Shown: positions 26,418 through 34,062 of the stretch, piece by piece
Layout: the number at the start of each line of letters is the position of its first letter
How positions within the stretch are numbered: the first letter of the stretch is position 1
Origin: Herbiconiux moechotypicola
GTDB lineage: Bacteria; Actinomycetota; Actinomycetes; Actinomycetales; Microbacteriaceae
Length of the DNA stretch: 64,000 nt
Direction: 5' to 3'
Assembly (NCBI RefSeq): GCF_024979255.1
Contig: NZ_JANLCN010000014.1
Span: 1-64,000, forward strand
The notes under the pieces: generated by a model
Told to the model about the DNA's origin: nothing
Database searches by the model: none
Seen by the model: only the letters and a program-made list of their open reading frames with translations
Program-made: the position numbers and the translations under genes

Positions 26418-27195
26418 GGATCATCTCCCGGTAGGAACGGAGCAGGTGCTTCGTGTAGTCGGCGGCGGGGTTCTCGACGATCTGGTCGGTGCTGCCGCTC
26501 TCCACGATGCGGCCGCGGTGCATGACCGCCATGGTGTCGGTCACGAAGGCGCAGGCCGGCAGCCCGTGCGTGATGAACACGAGGCCGGGACGGTGGCCGC
26601 CCGTGGGCTGCTTGAGCGCGTTGAGCACCCGCGCCTGCACCGAGACGTCCAGCGCCGAGGTGACCTCGTCGCAGATCAGCATCTCGGGCTCCACCAGCAG
26701 ACTCCGGATGACCGAGAGCCGTTGCCGTTGCCCGCCCGAGAGCTGGCCGGGATAGCGCTGCAGCACGGCCGGGTCGAGCGCGAAGCGGTGCAGCATCTCG
26801 TCGAGCGCGTCGCGCAATCCGGTCTCGCTCGGCCGGCGCAGGTAGCGGGCCGCGAAGGTCACCGATTCGAACACCTTCCGGCCGGGCTCGAACGTGCCCA
26901 CGCTGTCTTGGCTGACGTACTGCACCGCGCGCCGGAACCACCGCCGTGAGGTCGCGGACTTCAGGATGCCGGCGAGCGGCTTCCCGTTCACCAGCACCTG
27001 GCCCGTGGTCGGGGTCTCGAGGCCCACCAGCATCCGGCCCAGCGTGCTCTTGCCCGATCCGGATTCGCCGACAACACCGAGCCGGCCGTCGCCGGGGATG
27101 AGCAGATCGAGCTCGTCGACCGCCACGACGGCGGAGCCGAACCGCTTGCCGACGCCGTCGAGGCGGAGGGATTCGAGCGCTGCCGAGCCCGCCAT
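26407..27195 (-). CDS. ABC transporter ATP-binding protein (DppF type)
   Basis: This 262-residue ATPase starts at the ATG at 27195, six bases past the upstream stop; a start at 27258 would overlap the other ATPase more deeply. The motifs are Walker A GVVGESGSGKSTLGR, signature QLSGGQRQRLSVIRSLL and Walker B EMLICDEVTSALDV, where DEV replaces the more common DEP. The switch region reads FITHG, with Gly at the usual Asp. These deviations may weaken hydrolysis at this site relative to its DppD-type partner. Confidence 0.88.
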   Translation of the reverse strand: MAGSAALESLRLDGVGKRFGSAVVAVDELDLLIPGDGRLGVVGESGSGKSTLGRMLVGLETPTTGQVLVNGKPLAGILKSATSRRWFRRAVQYVSQDSVGTFEPGRKVFESVTFAARYLRRPSETGLRDALDEMLHRFALDPAVLQRYPGQLSGGQRQRLSVIRSLLVEPEMLICDEVTSALDVSVQARVLNALKQPTGGHRPGLVFITHGLPACAFVTDTMAVMHRGRIVESGSTDQIVENPAADYTKHLLRSYREMIRVD

Positions 27196-27200
27196 GCCGT

Positions 27201-28040
27201 TCAGCTCTCCACCGTCGTCAGGAGCGGTCGCCGATAGGAATCCAGGTCCGGGATGCACGCGAACAGGTCGCGCGCGTAGTCCGACCTCGGGTTCTCCAGC
27301 ACCTCGTCCGTGGGCCCGAACTCCACCATCTCGCCGTGTCGCAGCACCAAGAGACGGTCGACGTAGCGCCGCGCCACGGGGATGTCGTGCGTGATGAGCA
27401 CGAGCGAGATGCCCCGGGCGCGGCAGGCGGTGGTGAGCAATTCCATCGTCATCACCGTCAGGCCCACGTCGAGCGCACTGGTCGGCTCGTCGGCGATCAG
27501 CAGATCGGGTTCGCTGAGCAGCACTTGCGCGAGCATGACGCGCTGACGCATGCCGCCGGAGAGCTCGTAGGGATAGAGCCGTTTCACCCGATCGGGGTCG
27601 TGCACGCCCACGTCGTTCAGGGCCGCGTCGATCCGCCGCTCCAGCTCGGCCGCGCCGACCCTCCCGCGGGCCGTGATCGCCTTCTTCACCTGGGCGCCGA
27701 TGCGGTAGAGCGGATCGAGGGAGGTCATCGCATCCTGGAACAGCATCGCCACCCCCGGTCGGCGGCGCGGCATGGCCGAGCGCGTCGACGAGGAGCGGCG
27801 GTACTCGGTGCCGAGCACCCGGATCGACCCGCCGGTGATGGCCGCGCCCGAGAGGTGCTCGAAACCCGCGATCGTCATGCCGAGCGTGGACTTTCCCGAT
27901 CCCGACTCGCCGATCACCCCGAGGGAGAGCCCGTGGTCGAGCGTGAAGCTCACGTCGTTCAGGGCCGGCCGCGCCGGGTCGCCCGCGGGGTAGGCGACCC
28001 GGAGCGCGGCCAGGCGCAGATCGGTGGTGGTGTCGGTCAT
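27201..28040 (-). CDS. ABC transporter ATP-binding protein (DppD type)
   Basis: This 279-residue ATPase carries Walker A SLGVIGESGSGKSTLGMTI, Q-loop MLFQDAMTSLDP, signature ELSGGMRQRVMLAQVLL and Walker B DLLIADEPTSALDV with VLITHD. All key residues are consensus. It is the first transporter gene of the operon and follows the monooxygenase gene by about 50 nt. Confidence 0.9.
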   Translation of the reverse strand: MTDTTTDLRLAALRVAYPAGDPARPALNDVSFTLDHGLSLGVIGESGSGKSTLGMTIAGFEHLSGAAITGGSIRVLGTEYRRSSSTRSAMPRRRPGVAMLFQDAMTSLDPLYRIGAQVKKAITARGRVGAAELERRIDAALNDVGVHDPDRVKRLYPYELSGGMRQRVMLAQVLLSEPDLLIADEPTSALDVGLTVMTMELLTTACRARGISLVLITHDIPVARRYVDRLLVLRHGEMVEFGPTDEVLENPRSDYARDLFACIPDLDSYRRPLLTTVES

Positions 28041-28092
28041 GCGATGAGCTCCGAATTCCGGTGCGATCGGGTGGGCAGAGGCACGAGCGGGG

Positions 28093-29412
28093 CTACTCCC
28101 AGTCGTTGAGGTTCTCGCGGAAGGTCGAGCCCGAGTACGACTTGCGAATGAGCTTCTGCCGCTTCAGCTCGGGGCAGAGGCCCTCAGTGATCTCCGCCAC
28201 CGAGCGGCGGCTGATGCCGTGCTGCACACCCTCGATGAGGAACCCGTCGGGGCGACCGGTGGCATCCATCACCTCTTTCATCTGACCGGCGATGGTCTTG
28301 GCCGAGCCGATGAAGTCCATGCCGCGGTAGTCGTGACCGGTGATCACCTCGCGCAGGGTCTTGTCTCCGGCGGAGTCGATGACCGCCTTGAGCGTGGTGG
28401 TCTCGCCGTTGCCGATCTCCTTGAACATCGGCTCGTCGAGGTCGAACGTCGAATAGTCGAACTCCCCGCCGCTGGCGTACGACATGCCCCACAGGCGCAT
28501 CTCCATCTGGTCGGGGTCGTGGTTCTCGGCTTCGACGCCGTCGTACCAGGCCTGGCCGTCGGCATCCGTGGCGCCGATGAAGGCGTGCGCGATGTAGAAG
28601 ATGTGCAGGTCTTCGGGCTTGCGGCCGAACGAGATGAGGCGTTCGTCCATGTCTTTGCGGAAGGTGATCATCTCTTCAGGCGACTGGACGAGCCCGAGCA
28701 TCACGTCGGCGTTGCGGGCGGCGAGGTCGCGGCCCTTCGGCGAGCCGCCGGCCTGGGCGATGACGGGGCGGCCCTGCGGGCCGGGAGGGCTGTTCAGCGG
28801 CCCGCGGGTGCGGTAGTACTTTCCTTCGAAGTTCACCGGGTGCACCTTCGTGTGGTCGGCGAACCGCGGCTCCTCGGTGTCGAGGATCATCGCGCCGGGC
28901 TCCCAGGACTCCCAGAGCCGACTCACCGCGTCCATCCACTCCTCGGCCCGCACGTAGCGCTCGTCGTGTTCGAACATCCGGTCGTAGCCGTAGTTCTGCG
29001 CGACTCGGTGGCTGACCGAGGTCACCACGTTGAAGCCGATGCGGCCGTTGGAGAGGTGGTCGAGCGTGGTGCCGAGGCGGGCCGCGAGGTAGGGATGGTA
29101 CTGCATGGTGGAGATCGTCGGCACGATCCCGATGTGCGAGGTCGCCTGGGCGATCAGCGGGGCGAGCGGCATCGGGTCGTTCTTGGGGGCCATCAGGGCG
29201 AACTTCAGCGCGACATCCATCGAGCCCTGGTAGGTGTCCTCGATCATGGCGGTGTCCTCCATGAAGAACATGTCGAATCCGCCGCGCTCCATCGATCGGG
29301 CGATGTCGACCCAGAAATCCGAGCCCGCCCACTCGCTGCGGTGCTCGCCCGACCAGGGCTGGTACCAGGTCTTCGGGCTGTAGCCGTCGACGAACCATCC
29401 GAGTTTGAACAT
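28093..29412 (-). CDS. LLM-class flavin-dependent monooxygenase (NtaA/SnaA/DszA family)
   Basis: This 439-residue protein starts behind AGAAGGAGAAAG. The motifs PLAPLIAQATSHIGIVPTIS, LDHLSNGRIGFNVVTSVSH and the LYAHA-like FYIAHAFIGAT region place it in the bacterial-luciferase-like family of about 440 residues that includes nitrilotriacetate, EDTA and dibenzothiophene sulfone monooxygenases. These use reduced FMN from a separate reductase, which is not encoded here. Its position in front of an Opp-type importer suggests it oxidises the imported compound. Bases 28899-29054 are duplicated at 12439-12594. Confidence 0.88.
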   Translation of the reverse strand: MFKLGWFVDGYSPKTWYQPWSGEHRSEWAGSDFWVDIARSMERGGFDMFFMEDTAMIEDTYQGSMDVALKFALMAPKNDPMPLAPLIAQATSHIGIVPTISTMQYHPYLAARLGTTLDHLSNGRIGFNVVTSVSHRVAQNYGYDRMFEHDERYVRAEEWMDAVSRLWESWEPGAMILDTEEPRFADHTKVHPVNFEGKYYRTRGPLNSPPGPQGRPVIAQAGGSPKGRDLAARNADVMLGLVQSPEEMITFRKDMDERLISFGRKPEDLHIFYIAHAFIGATDADGQAWYDGVEAENHDPDQMEMRLWGMSYASGGEFDYSTFDLDEPMFKEIGNGETTTLKAVIDSAGDKTLREVITGHDYRGMDFIGSAKTIAGQMKEVMDATGRPDGFLIEGVQHGISRRSVAEITEGLCPELKRQKLIRKSYSGSTFRENLNDWE

Positions 29413-29454
29413 GGGGCTTTCTCCTTCTTGTCGCTTGGTGCTTGGTGCGTCCGC

Positions 29455-30363
29455 TCAGTGAGCGGGGAACGTGGGGGATGCTGGGGTTGTCGAGACCGTG
29501 GAGACCCCAGAGATCCGATCGATGACGGAGGCGGCATCGATGGCGATCTGCTGTCGGTTCGGCAGGGCGAGCGCCGCCAGGCAGGAGTCGAGGCTCTCCG
29601 GGCGGCGCACGCCCGGAATCGGGCAGGTGCCCTGCTCGAGCAGCCAGAGCAGCAGCACCTGGTGGGGTGTGCATCCGTGGCGCTCGGCGAGCTCGCGAAG
29701 GGCGGGCTCCGTGTCGGGGCGGCTGCCGCTCTCGGCGCCGCCGAATCCGCCCCACGGCAAGAACTCGAGGTCGTGCTCGAGGCAGTGCCGGAGTTCGGGT
29801 TCGGCGGCGCGGTTCCAGGGCGAGTACTCGTTCTGCACGGCGGTGAAGCGCTCGCCGAGGATGTCGTGGGCGAGCGCGATCTGGTCGAGGTCGGCGTTCG
29901 AGATCCCGACGCGCTCCACCAGTCCGGTGTCGCACAGTGTGGCGAGCGCCCGCAGCGACTCGGCGTAGGGCACGGCCGGGTCGGGCCGGTGCAGGAGGTA
30001 GAGGGGGATGGCGTCGAGGCCGAGCCGGTCGAGCGAACGTCGGCAGGCCTGCTCGAGGTCGAGCGGGCTTGCGGCGCTGACCCGGGTGCCGTCGGGGAGG
30101 AGGCGTCGGCCGCCCTTGGTGATGACAGCGACCTCGGTGACGTCGCCGCCCCACCGCTCCAGTGCGGCTAGCACGAGGCGCTCCGCGTAGCCTTCGGATT
30201 CGCCGGGGAGGTGGTAGCTGTCGGCGGTGTCGATCAGCCGGATGCCGGCGTCGAGCGCCCGCGTGAGCAGCGCTGTGGCCTGCTCGGCCGAGGGCCGCCC
30301 GAGGCCGCTGACCGGGAAGGTCCCGACTCCGAGCCGCGGGGTTCCGGCAGTGTGAGATGGCAT
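29455..30363 (-). CDS. Aldo/keto reductase
   Basis: This 302-residue TIM-barrel reductase has the AKR residues in place: Asp and Tyr in IRLIDTADSYHLPGESE, Lys in VITKGG and His in LYLLHRPDPAV. The NADPH-binding C-terminus includes CPIPGVRRPESLDSCLAAL. It is the first gene on the minus-strand transcript leading to the monooxygenase, 42 nt away. It may reduce an aldehyde or glyoxylate-like product of the oxygenase, which is an inference from position. Confidence 0.88.
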   Translation of the reverse strand: MPSHTAGTPRLGVGTFPVSGLGRPSAEQATALLTRALDAGIRLIDTADSYHLPGESEGYAERLVLAALERWGGDVTEVAVITKGGRRLLPDGTRVSAASPLDLEQACRRSLDRLGLDAIPLYLLHRPDPAVPYAESLRALATLCDTGLVERVGISNADLDQIALAHDILGERFTAVQNEYSPWNRAAEPELRHCLEHDLEFLPWGGFGGAESGSRPDTEPALRELAERHGCTPHQVLLLWLLEQGTCPIPGVRRPESLDSCLAALALPNRQQIAIDAASVIDRISGVSTVSTTPASPTFPAH

Positions 30364-30502
30364 CTGGTGTCCGCATCCGTAGGTGAATGCTGACGATGCT
30401 AGGGAGGCGGGATTTCGGGTCGATTGCGCCAGTGGTGAGCGTGGTGACAGTCGTGTTGCGCCGAACGACCGATTCTTTCGTGGGTGTTACGCCGAGATGC
30501 GT

Positions 30503-30800
30503 TCAGCGAGAGCTGCGGGGGAGGTGAACTGACGAATACACCCGGCCCGAGGCCAGATCGATGAACGGCAGCGGGGTCCGCAGCTCACGGAGGGTGAATA
30601 GCATGTCGGCGGCGAGCGCGATCTTCCATCGCTAGGAGAGCTGCGGTCCATGAGAACAGCAGCAGCGCGACGCGCGTGAAGGCGAACAGCACGACGCGCC
30701 AGCCGTCCGGCCTGACTGCCGCGGGATCGCGCGCATCGGTGGCGGGGAGGATCAACCACCCCATGAGGAGCACGGCGACGAGCAGCTTGCTAATGGCCAT
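30503..30800 (-). pseudogene. Small membrane protein, frameshifted
   Basis: From the ATG at 30800, MAISKLLVAVLLMGWLILPA and a second hydrophobic stretch (FTRVALLLFSWTAALLA) are readable. Protein-like sequence then continues in another frame as WKIALAADMLFTLRELRTPL and ends in SSVHLPRSSR. One extra base near 30629 would explain the shift. Restored, the product has about 98 residues with two membrane helices. I do not recognise the family. It is either a decayed gene or a sequencing error. Confidence 0.5.
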
Positions 30801-31138
30801 CGTGGCCTCGCCCCGGGACGCGCGCTGGCGGAGACGAAGGTTCGGAGTCCTGATCCTCGGGTCGATAGGGTCTCTGATTGAGACGCTTGTCACGAGGATG
30901 CAGGCCACTGCGCTCATCACTACGCCGAGCGGGAGGGAATCTCGCTCTCATTCTAGACAACATAGGTGTGACCCCTGGTGGCGAGTTCCGATGAATGAGA
31001 GTGAGTGATCATTGGCGAACCCCGCATTTACCCCGCAGATTGAGAATGAACTGTGCGTAACAACGTGATTGATTCTGACGTCGGGGACATGAGGACAAAG
31101 GGTACGTGAGCCGGTTCGACCGAGATGAGGAGCAACGC
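30801..31138. other. Gene-free stretch before the tRNA fragment
   Basis: These 338 bases contain no convincing coding sequence. The stretch is visibly lower in GC than its surroundings from about 30.93 to 31.10 kb, as is common next to integration sites. No integrase gene or clear repeat was seen. Confidence 0.5.
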
Positions 31139-31180
31139 ATCTAATCGTGGGGTCGCGGGTTCAAGTCCCGCTCCCGCTAC
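31139..31180 (+). tRNA. 3' fragment of an Arg-type tRNA, probable attachment site
   Basis: The sequence contains the end of an anticodon loop (TCTAA), the 3' anticodon stem, a complete T arm (GCGGG TTCAAGT CCCGC) and a 7-nt acceptor strand TCCCGCT plus A. The matching 5' acceptor AGCGGGA and a normal D arm are absent from the 75 bases upstream, so this is not an intact gene. A tRNA-type terminator follows at once. A tRNA cut in the anticodon region is the usual mark left at the far end of an integrated element. Confidence 0.65.
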
Positions 31181-31182
31181 GG

Positions 31183-31217
31183 AAAACCCCCGAGATCTCG
31201 CCATCTCGGGGGTTTTT
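31183..31217 (+). terminator. Rho-independent terminator behind the tRNA fragment
   Basis: A perfect 14-bp stem AAAACCCCCGAGAT / ATCTCGGGGGTTTT with a 6-nt loop ends in five T residues, three bases past the tRNA fragment. It is the cleanest intrinsic terminator in the window and also faces the end of the ATPase gene at 31262. Confidence 0.9.
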
Positions 31218-31261
31218 GCGTGGGTGGGGCGCAACCGGCCGACGGTCAGGGCTCACCCTCG

Positions 31262-32530
31262 TCAGGGGCCGAGCAGGGCGAGCGGCACGACTGCGACCCC
31301 ATCCGCGCGCCGATACGCTCTGGCTCCGGTGGTGACGACGATCCGGTCCGTCAGGCGGTCGCCGAGGCGCTCCTTCAGCCAATTCAGGTGACGCACGTCG
31401 GAATCGTCGACTGCAGCGGCCAGCTTCACCTCGATGGCAAGGGTGCGGCCACGGGCCTCGACGATGAGATCGACCTCGTGCGTGCCCGCTTGGTCGCGAA
31501 AGTGCGACACTCGGGCTTCGGCCGCCTGAGCATACGTGTGCACGCTGAGAGCCACGAGCGCTTCGAACAGTTGACCGAGGGCCGTTCCCTGTTGGGGGCC
31601 GAGCATCGAGTGCGCACTGACGGAGAGGAGCTCGGTCTCGTCGAGATCCATCAGGCGCGCTGCAAGCGCGGGGTCGGCGAGGAAGTGCTTGGGAGCCTTG
31701 GCTGGTCGGCCGAGGTCGACGCCCTGCGGGCGCCAGGCCTCGATCGGGTCGAGCAACCAGAGTTGCGTGAGCACGTCGCGGTAGACGATCGTGGTGGGCT
31801 TCGAGGGTTTGTCACTGTCGCCGATCGTCGCGGCGTCGAGGATCGTCGTGTAGCTCGCCGTGGAAGCGGTGGCCATCGCGAAGGCCCGGAGCCACGCGCG
31901 CAGACTGGCCGGAGAGCGGACTCGATAGCCTTGCTCGACCATGTCGCGTTCCACGACGCGCTCGAGGTAGCCGTCCAGGGCGAGTCGCCGTGCGCGTGGC
32001 GCAAGGCCGCGGATGCCGGGGAACCCGGATGCCACGATCTCCTCCACGTACCGTGGCAACGCCCAGTCGGTGGTGGCACTCACCTCGGACTCGCCGCGGA
32101 GAAGGGCCGCCAGCGAGACTGCAGGCACGTGGTCCGACCTCTCGGCGACCGAGAGGGGCCGCATCCGCAGGCTCGCAATGCGGCCCGCTCCGGAATGCAG
32201 GGGCGCAGCGAGCGGTGCCGCGCTGCCGGCCAGGAGGAATTGACCGCCGCGCCGATCGCGGTCCACCGCTCGTCGCACCTGATCCCACACCTTCGGCAGG
32301 CGTTGCCATTCATCGATCAGCAATGGTTTCGCTGCTCGCTCGATGAATCCCGGATCGGCGGAGAACTCGTCGACCCGGGCCGGCTCGTCGAGCGGAACCA
32401 CTGTCGCTGCGCGTCGCGAGGCCGTCGCCGTCTTGCCCACGCCCTTTGGGCCGTCGAGACTGATCGCGGCGAGCTCGGGAAAGACAGCGTCGAGCTCGTC
32501 GTCGACCACACGACGTCGATAGTCACCCAT
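31262..32530 (-). CDS. AAA-family ATPase with DUF4143 domain
   Basis: This 422-residue protein has an N-terminal AAA_14-type ATPase, with Walker A GPKGVGKT at about 27-34, Walker B-like LLIDEWQRLP and sensor FLLAGSA, and a C-terminal DUF4143 nuclease-like domain (RDQAGTHEVDLIVEARGRTLAIEVKL). The DLIVE...EVK pattern is the PD-(D/E)XK arrangement. Such proteins are widespread accessory genes of unknown physiological role. It stands alone, next to the tRNA fragment. Confidence 0.85.
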   Translation of the reverse strand: MGDYRRRVVDDELDAVFPELAAISLDGPKGVGKTATASRRAATVVPLDEPARVDEFSADPGFIERAAKPLLIDEWQRLPKVWDQVRRAVDRDRRGGQFLLAGSAAPLAAPLHSGAGRIASLRMRPLSVAERSDHVPAVSLAALLRGESEVSATTDWALPRYVEEIVASGFPGIRGLAPRARRLALDGYLERVVERDMVEQGYRVRSPASLRAWLRAFAMATASTASYTTILDAATIGDSDKPSKPTTIVYRDVLTQLWLLDPIEAWRPQGVDLGRPAKAPKHFLADPALAARLMDLDETELLSVSAHSMLGPQQGTALGQLFEALVALSVHTYAQAAEARVSHFRDQAGTHEVDLIVEARGRTLAIEVKLAAAVDDSDVRHLNWLKERLGDRLTDRIVVTTGARAYRRADGVAVVPLALLGP

Positions 32531-32633
32531 GCTTCTACTTTACCAAAAACAGGTACTTTACTTTACCGATCCCAAGCATTCTGCTTGTCGGATCCCAGGT
32601 GGCCCGCTGAGAGGCGCTTGCGCCTCGGAGCGC

Positions 32634-33092
32634 TCACCTGCCCGCCACGAACAGGTTCTCCGAGACCTGCTCCCAGGCGCCGTCAGCCGCGGGCTCGCCC
32701 CCGTCGGCGACGAGAGCGGCCCGGGTCTGGTGGGTGGTCAGCTCCAGGCCGCCCGCGAGGATGCTCGCGGCGGACGAGCAGGCGAGCGCGTACCCGTCGG
32801 TCGCTTCCGTCTGGTTCGCGATCAGGCAGATCTGGCCGTTCTCGGTCGTCGCGGCCCAGTAGTCGAACCCGCTTGCTGAACCCACGTGCCGGGTCTCGTC
32901 GATCGGCGACGCGGGCTTGAGTCGGTCGATCAGGCCGGCAGGCAGGGCGTCGACCGAGCTGGGGTCCGCGGCGAAGACCTGCACGTACTCGCTCCCGGAT
33001 GCGGGTGGGTCGGACGTGCATCCGGCCAGGGCCGTCGCCCCGAGGAGTGCCGCGGCGGTGAATGCTGCGGCGGCGACTCGTCGAGAGTGCAC
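32634..33092 (-). CDS. Hypothetical lipoprotein
   Basis: This 152-residue protein has a clear signal peptide and lipobox (ALLGATALAGC, Cys near residue 25). The mature part contains FDYWAATTENGQICLIANQ and a pair of cysteines (ICL, LAC) that could form a disulfide. I do not recognise the family beyond secreted actinobacterial lipoproteins. It is a single gene between the ATPase and an aldo/keto reductase. Confidence 0.7.
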   Translation of the reverse strand: MHSRRVAAAAFTAAALLGATALAGCTSDPPASGSEYVQVFAADPSSVDALPAGLIDRLKPASPIDETRHVGSASGFDYWAATTENGQICLIANQTEATDGYALACSSAASILAGGLELTTHQTRAALVADGGEPAADGAWEQVSENLFVAGR

Positions 33093-33184
33093 TCTCGCGG
33101 CTCCTCTCGCCGACCAGCGGAGCCGAGGTGGCCGGCCGCATCATCAACAGGTGATGAACATCCTAACCGCCCGCACCCCGCCGC

Positions 33185-34021
33185 TCAGGCGTTGAACTCG
33201 TCCGGATGCGGTCCGGTGCGGCCGTCGCGGTCGAGGGTGTCGATCGACGCCAGTTCGTCGCCGGCGAGCTCGAAGTCAAACACGTCGAGGTTCTCGGCGA
33301 TGCGCCGCGGGGTGACGGACTTCGGGATGACGATGCGGCCCTGCTGGAGGTGCCAGCGCAGCACGACCTGAGCCGGGGTCTTGCCGTGGGCGGCGGCGAT
33401 TCCGGTGACGGTCGGGTCGTCGAGCACGGTGCCCTGCGCGAGCGGGCTCCACACCTCGGTCGCGATGCCGTAACGGGTGTCGGCGGCGACGACCGCGCGG
33501 TTCTGGAGGGCCGGGTGCAGCTCGACCTGGTTGACCGCGGGCACCACGGACGACCCGGCGATGAGCCGCTCGAGGTGCGCCGGCTCGAAGTTGGAGACGC
33601 CGATCGCCCGCACGCGCCCCTCGGCGTAGAGCGCCTCGAGCGCCCGCCAGGTGTCGAGGTAGAGGCCGCGCTGCGGGGTGGGCCAGTGGATGAGGTAGAG
33701 GTCCAGCGCCTCTAGGCCGAGCCTGCCGAGAGTGGCGTCGAAGGCGCGCAGGGTGCTGTCGTAACCCTGGTCGGAGTTCCACACCTTCGAGGTGACGAAC
33801 AACTCCTCGCGTGCGAGACCCGAGTCGGCGAGGGCGCGGCCGACGCCGGCCTCGTTGCCGTAGATCGCGGCGGTGTCGATGCTGCGGTAGCCGGCGGCCA
33901 GGGCGATGGTGACGGCGGCGGTGGTCTCCGCATCCGGAACCTGGAACACGCCGAAGCCGAGCTGGGGGATCTCGACGCCGTTGTTCAGGGTGACGGTCGG
34001 GATGATCGGGGTGATGCTCAT
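33185..34021 (-). CDS. Aldo/keto reductase (2,5-diketogluconate reductase type)
   Basis: This 278-residue AKR starts at the ATG at 34021. The catalytic residues are Asp and Tyr in GYRSIDTAAIYGNEAGVG, Lys in ELFVTSKVWN and His in LDLYLIHWPTP. The coenzyme motif IVIPKSVTPRRIAENLDVFDF is typical of the AKR5 branch that reduces keto-aldonates and small aldehydes with NADPH. It follows the MFS gene on the same strand after 41 nt, so the two are probably co-transcribed. Confidence 0.9.
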   Translation of the reverse strand: MSITPIIPTVTLNNGVEIPQLGFGVFQVPDAETTAAVTIALAAGYRSIDTAAIYGNEAGVGRALADSGLAREELFVTSKVWNSDQGYDSTLRAFDATLGRLGLEALDLYLIHWPTPQRGLYLDTWRALEALYAEGRVRAIGVSNFEPAHLERLIAGSSVVPAVNQVELHPALQNRAVVAADTRYGIATEVWSPLAQGTVLDDPTVTGIAAAHGKTPAQVVLRWHLQQGRIVIPKSVTPRRIAENLDVFDFELAGDELASIDTLDRDGRTGPHPDEFNA

Positions 34022-34062
34022 GAGTTCTCTTTCGTGGGGGAGGCTGCCGGGATGGGCCTGGT

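Noticed and set aside
31100-31180. Complete tRNA gene
   Set aside because: No 5' acceptor strand matching TCCCGCT and no D arm could be found in the preceding bases.
31028-31234. Small minus-strand frame with GAGLEPATPRLDALLL
   Set aside because: This is the well-known spurious antisense translation of a tRNA 3' end, not a protein.
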